DNA of 10,125 bases from Flavobacteriaceae bacterium (GCA_002729755.1 PBYT01000010.1:1-10125), one strand, 5' to 3'. Counted from the first letter of the stretch, positions 1 to 6,867 are shown. Notes: a model not told the origin generated them from the letters alone. Translations and numbers: made by a program.

Positions 1-24
1 CTTACTCCTTTGAGTTCTTCGCAT

Positions 25-257
25 CTAGACAGAGAGGTTTAGATAGGTTCTCTCTCTTTGAAATTCCACTTGCATATCCAAGTTCAGAGCTTCGTTTTCT
101 TTAGGTTGAAGTGGTAGTTTCTCTGTTTCCCATTCTACTACCTTTTTAACTGAAACCGAATCGTGTCTTTGGACGCATAAATTTCAATTACATATCTATA
201 ATTACAGAAGTGGTATTCTGTTGTATATTCTATATAACTTGATTGTGGAAAACTGTA
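25..257 (-). pseudogene. possible decayed minus-strand reading frame, unidentified
   Basis: The first 325 bases hold no intact gene. On the minus strand two overlapping open stretches lie in different frames. One runs from about 257 to a stop at 138-140 and contains the peptide YRYVIEIYASKDTIRF. The other runs from about 185 to a stop at 25-27 and contains KVVEWETEKLPLQPK. Read with one frame change near 140-185 they give about 75 residues of ordinary, soluble-looking protein. GC content over 1-180 is about 39%, higher than in the neighbouring genes. No start codon is evident and I do not recognise a family. An ATG on the minus strand at 24-22 directly follows the second stop, so a further gene could begin there and leave the window. 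This could also be chance open frame in non-coding DNA; confidence is low. Confidence 0.22.
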
Positions 258-308
258 TCACACCCCTATTTATAGAGCTGATTATTAAGTGGTTAAATAT
301 GTGTAAAA

Positions 309-333
309 ATGATTAAATTAGAGATATGAAAAA
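309..333 (+). repeat. 25-bp direct repeat, copy 1 (gene start region)
   Basis: Twenty-five bases here recur exactly at 771-795. The unit covers 17 bases upstream of the ATG at 326 plus the first eight bases from that ATG. It begins ATGATTAAATTAGAG. It therefore carries the translation start region of the small secreted gene at 326. Confidence 0.9.
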
Positions 334-778
334 ATTCATTGTTATACTTTTTACTTTTTTTTCTTTAAATATATACTCACAGGTAGGAGTTGGTGTTTCA
401 GTTGCTAACGATATAGAAAATGATATCTCTAAATTAGGGGTGGGTTTAAGTTATACTGTACTTCCCAAAGTTTCATTGGGTGCTGGAGTTATGATTACAC
501 CATTTGATATAGACGGTGATTATGAGATAATGTACAATGCGAAATATAATCTGGGAAGATTTAATGTTGTAGGTGGATTTATGACTGAAATGAATCCAAA
601 ATTTGTACCAAATGTTGGGATATATAGTATGGATTCACACCCATACTTCGGAATTGATTTTAAGCTCTTTAAAAACAGAAAACTCAGAATTTTTTATAAT
701 CAATCAGAAATGATGAAAACTATTGGTATAAAAACTCCTATTTTCAAAGTAGGAAAAAAAAGATGGGTATATGATTAA
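326..778 (+). CDS. small secreted beta-rich protein of unknown function
   Basis: I do not recognise this 150-residue protein. It opens with a typical signal peptide, MKKFIVILFTFFSLNIYSQ, with cleavage probably at or just before Q19; this ending is common in Bacteroidota exports. The mature part is about 130 residues of short alternating hydrophobic/polar stretches rich in Gly, Val, Tyr and Phe (for example GVGLSYTV near 38-45 and YNLGRFNVVGGF near 74-85). That pattern suggests antiparallel beta strands, as in a small outer-membrane barrel or a beta-sandwich. No cysteines or catalytic motifs stand out. The C-terminus is basic and ends KKRWVYD, without the usual terminal aromatic barrel signature. 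The ATG at 326 is chosen because it gives a complete signal peptide. The stop codon lies inside a repeat of the gene's own start region, which leads into the mini-gene at 788. Export is fairly sure; function is unknown. Confidence 0.8.
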   Translation: MKKFIVILFTFFSLNIYSQVGVGVSVANDIENDISKLGVGLSYTVLPKVSLGAGVMITPFDIDGDYEIMYNAKYNLGRFNVVGGFMTEMNPKFVPNVGIYSMDSHPYFGIDFKLFKNRKLRIFYNQSEMMKTIGIKTPIFKVGKKRWVYD

Positions 779-795
779 ATTAGAGATATGAAAAA
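771..795 (+). repeat. 25-bp direct repeat, copy 2 (stop/start junction)
   Basis: This is an exact copy of 309-333, offset by 462 bases. It contains the TAA stop (776-778) of the preceding secreted-protein gene and the ATG (788) of the following disrupted mini-gene. The arrangement looks like a junction left by tandem duplication or unequal recombination. Beyond the repeat the two downstream reading frames differ apart from a hydrophobic export-type start. Confidence 0.9.
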
Positions 796-923
796 GCAGT
801 TTTTAGCAATTTGCATAATCTGTTCAGTTATTCTTTAACTATTATTATGGTAGACCAAAGCAAATGCAGGAAATACATATCCAAGAAGACACTCCATTAT
901 TCCAGATTGAAGTAGTAAAATAA
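788..923 (+). pseudogene. frameshifted small single-pass membrane or secreted protein
   Basis: From the ATG at 788, nine bases after the previous stop, the frame reads MKKQFLAICIICSVIL and hits TAA at 836-838. Shifting by one base near 833-836 (T run in ATTCTTTAAC) opens the next frame to TAA at 921-923. That frame includes NYYYGRPKQMQEIHIQED and ends IEVVK. Removing one T would give a 44-residue protein: a hydrophobic signal or anchor helix followed by a short polar tail. The initiation region is an exact duplicate of that of the gene at 326. I do not know the family. It may be a true frameshift mutation, a sequencing error in a short T run, or coincidence; the good fit of both halves favours one of the first two. 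Confidence 0.5.
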
Positions 924-966
924 ACTTTAACACAAATTACCCTATGGATCCTGTTCACATTAGAAC

Positions 967-990
967 AAAAAAAAAGCACCAAAATGATGC
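967..990 (-). terminator. intrinsic terminator of the tRNA-Val transcript
   Basis: Read on the minus strand, GCATCATTTTGGTGC forms a six-pair stem (one G-T pair) with a three-base loop, followed directly by nine T residues. It lies about 55 bases past the 3' end of the tRNA gene, in the right orientation to end that transcript. Confidence 0.8.
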
Positions 991-994
991 TCTA

Positions 995-1018
995 TATTTA
1001 CCAGAGTATTTACCAAGG
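995..1018. repeat. two-copy 12-bp tandem repeat in the tRNA trailer
   Basis: TATTTACCAGAG is followed directly by TATTTACCAAGG; ten of twelve positions match, including the first nine. The repeat lies between the tRNA 3' end and its terminator, so it would be in the trimmed trailer. It is probably a minor slippage product. Confidence 0.5.
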
Positions 1019-1044
1019 TGGTGAAGAATCCTCTGAAAGACTTG

Positions 1045-1119
1045 TGGGCGCTATAGGATTCGAACCTATGACCCCTTGGGTGTAAACCAAGTGCTCTAAA
1101 CCAACTGAGCTAAGCGCCC
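1045..1119 (-). tRNA. tRNA-Val (anticodon TAC)
   Basis: On the minus strand the acceptor stem GGGCGCT pairs fully with AGCGCCC. The D arm is GCTCAGTTGGTTTAGAGC. The anticodon stem CTTGG/CCAAG closes the loop TTTACAC, which gives anticodon TAC, reading GTA valine codons. The T arm is ATAGG-TTCGAAT-CCTAT. Discriminator base A is followed by CAAG, so CCA is not encoded and must be added after transcription. The 75-base length is normal. A -7 promoter box lies nine bases upstream and a terminator lies downstream, so this appears to be a single-gene transcription unit. Confidence 0.96.
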
Positions 1120-1128
1120 TTAAGATGG

Positions 1129-1136
1129 CAAAGATA
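1129..1136 (-). promoter_or_regulatory. Bacteroidota -7 promoter element for tRNA-Val
   Basis: TATCTTTG on the minus strand matches the TAnnTTTG consensus of the Bacteroidota primary sigma factor. It sits nine bases before the mature tRNA 5' end, which fits a very short leader. No convincing -33 TTTG is visible at the expected distance. Confidence 0.65.
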
Positions 1137-1194
1137 ATATAAATTACCTAATAGGTTTTAGATATATATTTTGTAATTTTTAACCATAATTTTT

Positions 1195-2079
1195 ATGAAA
1201 ACAGAGATTAAACTACTTGATGGCAGCCTCTCTTATCCTCTTGAAAAACAAGGGTATAATCTGAACAAAAAGTTATGGACTGGGGATGCACTAATTAATA
1301 ATCCTAATGTCATAAAAAAAATACATAAAGATTATCTTTCTGCAGGTGTTGACTATATATCTACTTCAACTTATCAGATAAGTTATAAGATTCTAAACGA
1401 AATGGGTTATAATCTTAATGAAATAAAAGATGTTTTTAAAAGGTCTGTGTCTCTTGTGAAACAAGCGATAAAAGAGACCAATAATAAAAGGGAAATTAAA
1501 ATAGTTGGAAGTTATGGTCCTTTTGCAGCATCTCTATCTGATGGTTCTGAATATTCCGGAAAATACAATACTTCAGATAACATAATAATGAATTATCATA
1601 AGGAAAATATGAATATTATTAAAGAATTAGATATAGATACTATTCTTTATGAAACAATTCCTTGTTTAAGAGAAATTGAAATACTTTCAAAATTAGTAGA
1701 AGAATATAAAAAAGAAGTTTGGGTTTCATTTACGTGTAATAAAGATATAGAATTTAGAGATGGCTCATCTCTTATAAAAGCATGTGAAATTTTATCTTCT
1801 TTAGAAAATGTTTCTACCATAGGTGTGAATTGTTTCTCTCCATTATTAGCAGAAAGAGCAATAAAAAAATTAAAAGAACATTCAAATAAGAAGATCTTGA
1901 TATATCCAAACTCTGGTGAGATTTATAATAATAAAGATAAAGATTGGTATGGTGAAAAATATTTTGATAGCTCTATGATTAAGAAATGGCTAGCACTATC
2001 ACCAGATATTATTGGAGGATGCTGTAGAGTCGGTTTTGAAGATATTAAGAATATGAGAGAAGAAATTAATTTTTTATAA
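1195..2079 (+). CDS. mmuM: homocysteine S-methyltransferase, MmuM-like
   Basis: This enzyme of the zinc-dependent Pfam S-methyl_trans family should transfer a methyl group, typically from S-methylmethionine (or S-adenosylmethionine), to homocysteine, forming methionine in the cytoplasm. At 294 residues it is close to E. coli MmuM. Visible signatures are LLDGSLSYPLE at the N-terminus (7-17), the STSTYQ strand (56-61), GSYGP (105-109), and the three zinc-binding cysteines: C213 in GVNC and C276/C277 in IIGGCCR. There is no signal peptide. The ATG at 1195 leaves LLDGS at its usual position near residue 7. No Shine-Dalgarno sequence is seen, as is usual in this phylum. A DUF1295 membrane protein starts nine bases after the stop, so the two are probably co-transcribed. 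There is no room for a SAM riboswitch in the short upstream gap. The family call is strong; the methyl donor is inferred. Confidence 0.9.
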   Translation: MKTEIKLLDGSLSYPLEKQGYNLNKKLWTGDALINNPNVIKKIHKDYLSAGVDYISTSTYQISYKILNEMGYNLNEIKDVFKRSVSLVKQAIKETNNKREIKIVGSYGPFAASLSDGSEYSGKYNTSDNIIMNYHKENMNIIKELDIDTILYETIPCLREIEILSKLVEEYKKEVWVSFTCNKDIEFRDGSSLIKACEILSSLENVSTIGVNCFSPLLAERAIKKLKEHSNKKILIYPNSGEIYNNKDKDWYGEKYFDSSMIKKWLALSPDIIGGCCRVGFEDIKNMREEINFL

Positions 2080-2088
2080 ATAACTATA

Positions 2089-2925
2089 ATGAAAGTTCAC
2101 TTTTTTAATATTTTATCATCAACTATAGCTTTTTTATTATCCTATTCCATAGGTTATTTAACTGGTATAGATTCTGTTATGGATGCTATTTTATATGCTT
2201 TCATTATACAATGGGTATTGTTTGTTCCAGCATATTTATTTCAAACTGAAAAGTTTTTTGATATATCTGGAAGCTTCACATACATCTTTGTAGTTTCCTA
2301 TATCCTTTGTTCAAATTATACCTCCAGTGGTATTAATTATGGTAATATTTTATTGTCATCATTTATTATTATATGGGCTATTCGACTTGGCAGCTTTTTA
2401 TTTTTTAGAATTAAAAAAGATGGAGAAGACAAAAGATTTCGATCTATTAAACCATCTCCTACTAGATTTTTTATGACATGGTCTCTTCAGGGAATGTGGG
2501 TGTCAATTTGTTCCGCATGTGCTTTAACTGGAATGGCTAACGGTATTGTATTAAACTCTTTATTTTATTCAGGAGTATTTATTTTTGTTTTAGGTTTTAT
2601 AGTTGAAATCATATCAGATAATCAAAAAACAAAATTTAGAAAAGATCCTGCTAATAAAGATAAGTTTATTAATTCTGGTCTATGGTCTTATTCAAGGCAT
2701 CCAAATTATTTAGGAGAAATAATTTTATGGTTGGGTATCTCTATAATTTCTCTCTCTTCTCTAACAGGTTGGCAATTAGTAACATTAATCTCTCCCATTT
2801 TTACATATGTTTTATTAGTGTATATAAGTGGTGTTAGAATACTAGAAGCTCGTGCGGAAAAAAAGTGGGGTCATTTAGATAGTTACCAAGATTATATTAA
2901 TAATACCCCTACTCTTTTATTTTAA
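2089..2925 (+). CDS. DUF1295 / steroid 5-alpha-reductase-like membrane protein
   Basis: This integral membrane protein of 278 residues has about eight hydrophobic helices (near 5-24, 31-51, 57-75, 83-107, 129-149, 156-177, 207-225 and 230-252). The family hallmark is in the C-terminal half: a Glu/Asp-rich helix end with DNQKTKFR (177-184), then GLWSYSRHPNYLGE (197-210), and a final KKWG (258-261) plus TPTLLF tail. DUF1295 shares its fold with steroid 5-alpha-reductases and with isoprenylcysteine-type methyltransferases. Family members are thought to act on hydrophobic substrates using NADPH or SAM, but most bacterial ones are uncharacterised. It follows the mmuM-like gene by nine bases. A diverged copy of its last 28 codons survives as a stub at 5657-5749. 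The family is clear; substrate and cofactor cannot be read from the sequence. Confidence 0.88.
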   Translation: MKVHFFNILSSTIAFLLSYSIGYLTGIDSVMDAILYAFIIQWVLFVPAYLFQTEKFFDISGSFTYIFVVSYILCSNYTSSGINYGNILLSSFIIIWAIRLGSFLFFRIKKDGEDKRFRSIKPSPTRFFMTWSLQGMWVSICSACALTGMANGIVLNSLFYSGVFIFVLGFIVEIISDNQKTKFRKDPANKDKFINSGLWSYSRHPNYLGEIILWLGISIISLSSLTGWQLVTLISPIFTYVLLVYISGVRILEARAEKKWGHLDSYQDYINNTPTLLF

Positions 2926-2956
2926 CTATTATTTTCAGAAAATGTTGTGTTTCACC

Positions 2957-2974
2957 AAATGATTTTTATCATTT
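2957..2974 (+). terminator. weak AT-rich hairpin after the mmuM/DUF1295 pair
   Basis: AAATGAT-TTTT-ATCATTT is a perfect seven-pair inverted repeat with a four-base loop, 32 bases after the DUF1295 stop. It is followed by TATTATAATAATTT rather than a clean T run, so termination would be weak. The remainder of the 177-base spacer to the SDR gene shows no clear -7 box. Confidence 0.35.
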
Positions 2975-3102
2975 TATTATAATAATTTCACAATTATATT
3001 GTTTCAGTTACAAGTAGAATCATAATATTATTATGTGTTTCTTTAAATAGCATATCGATTATCATCATAATAACTTATTTCTAGCTTAGAATATAAACTT
3101 AA

Positions 3103-3906
3103 ATGAAACATTTAAAAGATAAAACAGTATTGATAACTGGTGGAGCTTCCGGAATTGGAAAAATTATGACCAGATTGATGTTGGAGCGAAAAGCAAAAGT
3201 TATTATTTGGGATATTAACCAACCTAATCTTAATGAAACTATAAATACATTTTCTAAACTCGGGTTAATTAAAGGTTATCATGTTGATGTATCAAATTCA
3301 GAACAAATTAAAATAGCACATAAAAAAGTGAAAAATGAATTTGGAAATATTGATGTCCTTATAAACAATGCGGGTATTGTAGTAGGTAAATACTTTCATA
3401 AGCATAGCATATCCGAAATAAAAAAAACTATGGACGTTAATGCTAAAGCACCTATGTATATTACTAAGGAATTTTTAAAAGATATGTTAGAGCGTAACAC
3501 TGGACATATATGTAATATTGCTTCCTCTGGAGGACTTTCTTCAAATCCTAGAATGTCTGTTTACATAGCTAGTAAATGGTCTGTAGTAGGCTGGTCTGAT
3601 AGTTTACGAATAGAAATGAAGCAACTTAATAAGAACGTCAATGTTACCACTATTATGCCTTATTACATAAATACAGGTATGTTTGAAGGCGTAAAATCTA
3701 AAATTCCAATATTAGAACCTGAAGCAACTGCACTAACCATTGTTAAAGCTATTGAAAAAAATAAAAAAATGGTAACTATTCCAGGATATATATATAGGTT
3801 AACACGATTCAATCAATCGATAATGTCTTTAGACCTTTATGATTGGTTTGTTGGTCATGTTTTAGGGATTTATAAAACAATGGAACATTTTACAGGCCGT
3901 AAATAA
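3103..3906 (+). CDS. SDR16C-type short-chain dehydrogenase/reductase
   Basis: This classical SDR oxidoreductase of 267 residues is probably a cytoplasmic or membrane-associated NAD(P)-dependent alcohol dehydrogenase. Visible motifs are the nucleotide-binding GGASGIG (13-19), the acidic strand end IIWDIN (34-39, Asp suggesting NAD preference), DV at 62-63, NNAG (88-91), catalytic N113, the serine pair S141/S142, and Y154-x3-K158. The pattern LKDKTVLITGGASGIG with NNAGIVVGK and DVNAKA resembles the SDR16C group (retinol dehydrogenase 10 / 17-beta-HSD 11-like), whose members oxidise hydrophobic alcohols or sterols. Only ten bases separate it from the alkyl sulfatase gene. The pair would make chemical sense: sulfate ester to alcohol, then alcohol to aldehyde or ketone. 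The family call is strong; the substrate is inferred from context. Confidence 0.88.
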   Translation: MKHLKDKTVLITGGASGIGKIMTRLMLERKAKVIIWDINQPNLNETINTFSKLGLIKGYHVDVSNSEQIKIAHKKVKNEFGNIDVLINNAGIVVGKYFHKHSISEIKKTMDVNAKAPMYITKEFLKDMLERNTGHICNIASSGGLSSNPRMSVYIASKWSVVGWSDSLRIEMKQLNKNVNVTTIMPYYINTGMFEGVKSKIPILEPEATALTIVKAIEKNKKMVTIPGYIYRLTRFNQSIMSLDLYDWFVGHVLGIYKTMEHFTGRK

Positions 3907-3916
3907 AAATAATATT

Positions 3917-5656
3917 ATGAATGCTAAGTATATTTTTTTATCGATTATTATATTTTTTATTATTGGTTGTAATAAAAAAAAAGACACATTACAAGAAAAT
4001 TCTAATTCAAAGCTAGAACTTCACAATCACAGTAAAGAGTTTAAAAAGCAAATCGTCAAGGTTGGCGAAAAAACATATGTTGCAATTGGTTATGGTTTGG
4101 CAAATAGTATAATGATCGAGGGTACAGATGGTCTTATAATTATTGACGCCATGGAGTCGTTAAAACAGGGTGAAACCGTAATTAGGGAATTTAAGGAGAT
4201 TGTTGATAAGCCTGTAAAAGCTATTATTTATACACATAATCACGCAGATCATGTTTTTGGCGCTAAATCAATAGCTGGCAAGGATAATCCAGAAATATAT
4301 GCACATGAATTAATGCCATATTATTTAGATCGTATATCAAATATAATTAGGCCAATTATTGAAAAACGTTCTTATAGAATGTTTGGTAATTTTCTTAATA
4401 AAGATGAATTAGTGAATTGTGGTATTGGTCAAAATCTAAGAATTAATAAAAATTCTTTACTAGGTGTTATTCGTCCAACTAAAACATTTAAAGATTCATT
4501 GAATATTGATATAAGTGGAATAAAATTGCAGCTATTCCATGCTTCTGGAGAAACCCCAGATCAATTAATGGTGTGGATGCCCGATGAAAAAATCTTATTT
4601 TGTGGTGATAATTTTTATAAATCCTTTCCGAATTTATATACAATCCGTGGAACTGCTTACAGAGATGTAAATGAGTGGAAAAATAGTTTAGACAAAATGC
4701 GAAGTTTTTCTCCTGAAAAACTTGTACCTAGTCATACATTACCAATTCAAGAAAAAAAGAAGGTGCTAAAAGCGCTTACGGATTATAGAGATGCTATACA
4801 ATATGTACATGATCAAACAATTAGACTTGTAAATCATGGATTAACACCAGATGAAATTGTAGAAAAAATAAGTTTACCTAAACACCTTGCTGTTTCACCT
4901 TATTTACAGGAGTTTTATGGAAAGGTTTCTTGGAGCGTACGTGAGATTATGAACGGATACTTAGGATGGTTTGATGGAAATCCTTCCTCCCTAAATCCTT
5001 TGACTTTAAAGGAGGAAGCTTTAAAAATTGTTGAACTAGCTGGTGGGAAAAATATGTTAAAAGAAGCTTTAAAAAAAGCTATTGAAAATAAGGACTATAA
5101 ATGGGCATTGCAATTAGCAGATTATTTAATTGTTTTAGATGAAGACAAGAAATCTGTACAATATCAAAAAGGTGATATTTTATACCAAATGGGTATGAAA
5201 CAAAATAATGCTAATGCCCGACACTATTATGTTACATACGGCAAAGAGCTAAAAGGTTTGTCTAATGAAGCATTGGGTATTCCAGATAAAGATATGGTTC
5301 ACGCCATTCCATTAAATATCATTTTCAACTCAATGGCTGTGAACCTAAAAGCAGAGGAAGTATTGGATTTAAATAAATCAATAACCTGGTTTTTTCCTGA
5401 TAAAGATTCATACTACTCCATGATAATTCGTAAAGGTATTGCAGAAGTTGTTCCTAGTAGAATAGAGAATTCAGATATAACCATAGAATTAGATTCTAAA
5501 ATTTGGAAAGAATTATTAGCTGAGTTTAGAACACCATTAATGACTTTTTTGAGTGGAAAAATAAAAATAAACGGGGGGAAGCTTGCTTTTATAGAACTTA
5601 TGGGTTATTTCGAAAAAACATCTGAAATTAAAAGTGAATCTATACTATTACCCTAA
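3917..5656 (+). CDS. lipoprotein alkyl sulfatase (SdsA1/YjcS-like, metallo-beta-lactamase fold)
   Basis: The protein (579 residues) matches the class of zinc alkyl sulfatases that hydrolyse primary or secondary alkyl sulfate esters. The N-terminus ends FFIIGC, so C18 is a probable lipidation site and the enzyme is likely anchored at the outer membrane or facing the periplasm; it is not a plain soluble export. The metallo-beta-lactamase domain (about 45-280) has THNHADH (H107, H109, D111, H112), HASGETPD with E212, CGDN with D231, and PSHT with H273. From memory, SdsA1 carries Glu where this protein has D231, a conservative change at a metal position. RDVNEWKNSLDKMR and the EFYGKVSW...GWFDGNP segment belong to the dimerisation domain (to about 425). 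Residues 455-575 look like the SCP2-type C-terminal domain that binds the hydrophobic substrate. The overall length is somewhat short for the family because the N-terminal part is compact. It is probably co-transcribed with the SDR. Confidence 0.9.
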   Translation: MNAKYIFLSIIIFFIIGCNKKKDTLQENSNSKLELHNHSKEFKKQIVKVGEKTYVAIGYGLANSIMIEGTDGLIIIDAMESLKQGETVIREFKEIVDKPVKAIIYTHNHADHVFGAKSIAGKDNPEIYAHELMPYYLDRISNIIRPIIEKRSYRMFGNFLNKDELVNCGIGQNLRINKNSLLGVIRPTKTFKDSLNIDISGIKLQLFHASGETPDQLMVWMPDEKILFCGDNFYKSFPNLYTIRGTAYRDVNEWKNSLDKMRSFSPEKLVPSHTLPIQEKKKVLKALTDYRDAIQYVHDQTIRLVNHGLTPDEIVEKISLPKHLAVSPYLQEFYGKVSWSVREIMNGYLGWFDGNPSSLNPLTLKEEALKIVELAGGKNMLKEALKKAIENKDYKWALQLADYLIVLDEDKKSVQYQKGDILYQMGMKQNNANARHYYVTYGKELKGLSNEALGIPDKDMVHAIPLNIIFNSMAVNLKAEEVLDLNKSITWFFPDKDSYYSMIIRKGIAEVVPSRIENSDITIELDSKIWKELLAEFRTPLMTFLSGKIKINGGKLAFIELMGYFEKTSEIKSESILLP

Positions 5657-5749
5657 AGTGGAACCCTAGAAGCAAGAAGTAGAAAAAAATGGGGACACTT
5701 AGATACTTATCAAGAGTATATTAAGAGCACCCCTACTCTTTTATTTTAG
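5657..5749 (+). pseudogene. 3' stub of a second DUF1295 gene
   Basis: Directly after the sulfatase stop, an open frame without a start ends at TAG (5747-5749) and encodes LEARSRKKWGHLDTYQEY followed by IKSTPTLLF. The intact DUF1295 protein ends LEARAEKKWGHLDSYQDY followed by INNTPTLLF. By eye, 21 of 27 residues and about 66 of 84 bases match, including a 20-base exact run, ACCCCTACTCTTTTATTTTA. At the 5' edge the stub has SGT where the intact copy has SGVRI, so homology breaks down close to the sulfatase stop. The divergence is too great for a recent copy of the local gene. The stub is better explained as the remaining end of another DUF1295 allele cut off by insertion or recombination. Its last bases overlap the stop of the minus-strand gene that follows. 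Confidence 0.85.
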
Positions 5750-6828
5750 TTTTGCCATTCAGCAACAAAAATATTTGTATCTCTATTTCCTCCATTATTC
5801 CTGTTTGAAGAAAAGATCAAATATTTTCCGTCATTTGAAAAAACAGGAAATGAATCAAACATTTTATCGAAAGAAACTTGCTTTAAGTTTCTACCATCTA
5901 TATCAATCATGTAAATGTTAAATGGGAAACCAGCTTTTGCTTGAAAGTTAGAAGAAAAAAGTATTTTTTTTCCAGAAGGATGCCAAGATGGACTCCAATT
6001 TGCATTTCCTAGATAAGTTAATTGTCTCAGATTAGATCCATCAGCATCACAAATAAATATTTCTAATTCTGTTGGAACTACAAATCCATCTTTTAGTAAC
6101 TTTTTGTATAGAGTAATTTCATCTTTTGTTTTTGGCCTTGATGCTCTAAATATAATTTTAGTTCCATCAGGTGAGAAAAAAGCACCTCCATCATATCCGA
6201 TTTCATTTGTTATCTGCTTTACATCAGAGCCATCAATGTTCATAGTAAATAATTCAAGATCTCCAGTTCTTGTAGAAGTAAAAACTATTTTATCTCCTTT
6301 AGGGGAGACTGTTGCTTCAGCATCATAGCCTAATTCATTAGTTAATTGATTTACTATATTCCCATCAAGATCTGAAACAAATATGTCATAAGAATCATAT
6401 ATAGGCCAAACATATTTTCCATCAAGTCTTAAAGGTGCTTCAGGACACATTGTGTCACCTAAATGAGTAGATGCATAAAGTATATGTTTCCCATCAGGCA
6501 TAAAATATGCACAAGTAGTTCTTCCCATTCCTGTACTAATCATTTTTGGAGGTGTATCAGATATCTTATTAGATTTATCGATCAAAAATATTTGATCGCA
6601 TTCTAAACCCCAATTTTCATTATTTGATTGGAATACCAATTGCGAATCATTATAATTCCAATAGGCTTCAGCATTATCACCACCAAATGTTATTTGCTCA
6701 ATAGATTTAAAATAAACTTCTTCTGGATAGACTAAATCTTTTGACTGTGCATTAGATTTTAGTGTACTGAACAAAAAAAATATTGCTGAAAATGTTATAA
6801 ATCGTATATAATTGACATTTTTATGCAT
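5746..6828 (-). CDS. secreted PD40 (TolB-type) beta-propeller protein
   Basis: The 360-residue protein starts with a signal peptide (about 1-27, ending KSNA before QS), so it is exported to the periplasm or cell surface. The rest is made of WD40-like PD40 blades: about 103-120 (YFMPDGKHILYAS), 166-206 (EATVSPKGDKIVFTSTRTGD), 211-232 (AFFSPDGTKIIFRASRP), 276-318 (PSWHPSGKKILFSSN) and 325-355 (PVFSNDGKYLIFSSNRN). The repeated SPDGxxIxFxS plus DGxxxxQLT pattern is characteristic of TolB-type propellers, which usually bind proteins or ligands and are not enzymatic alone. It is shorter than TolB and lacks an evident TolB N-terminal domain. It diverges from the M28 peptidase gene across 39 bases; a near-match to the -7 box (TAATTTAG, minus strand, 6855-6848) lies about 19 bases before its ATG. 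A joint role with the peptidase in envelope protein turnover is inference. Confidence 0.88.
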   Translation of the reverse strand: MHKNVNYIRFITFSAIFFLFSTLKSNAQSKDLVYPEEVYFKSIEQITFGGDNAEAYWNYNDSQLVFQSNNENWGLECDQIFLIDKSNKISDTPPKMISTGMGRTTCAYFMPDGKHILYASTHLGDTMCPEAPLRLDGKYVWPIYDSYDIFVSDLDGNIVNQLTNELGYDAEATVSPKGDKIVFTSTRTGDLELFTMNIDGSDVKQITNEIGYDGGAFFSPDGTKIIFRASRPKTKDEITLYKKLLKDGFVVPTELEIFICDADGSNLRQLTYLGNANWSPSWHPSGKKILFSSNFQAKAGFPFNIYMIDIDGRNLKQVSFDKMFDSFPVFSNDGKYLIFSSNRNNGGNRDTNIFVAEWQN

Positions 6829-6836
6829 AATTGATT

Positions 6837-6844
6837 TACTTTTG
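6837..6844 (+). promoter_or_regulatory. Bacteroidota -7 promoter element for the M28 peptidase gene
   Basis: TACTTTTG matches TAnnTTTG exactly and lies 23 bases before the peptidase ATG. TTGACA at 6812-6817, about 22 bases upstream and inside the 5' end of the divergent propeller gene, is a possible -33 element at slightly long spacing. Confidence 0.6.
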
Positions 6845-6867
6845 CGGCTAAATTACAATATTGATAT

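Noticed and set aside
1045..1119. tRNA-Val as an integration site for a mobile element
   Set aside because: No second copy of the tRNA 3' end, integrase gene or other attachment-site sign is visible in the window.
1163..1173. Promoter -7 box for the mmuM-like gene (TATATTTTG)
   Set aside because: The spacing inside the element is one base too long for TAnnTTTG, and AT-rich DNA gives such near matches by chance.
1120..1194. SAM or methionine riboswitch ahead of the mmuM-like gene
   Set aside because: The gap is only 75 bases, is shared with the tRNA promoter, and shows none of the conserved stems or terminator arrangement.
6104..6328. 74-codon plus-strand open frame
   Set aside because: It lies wholly inside the minus-strand PD40 propeller gene, whose blades are clear; this frame has no signal, motif or promoter and is a shadow.
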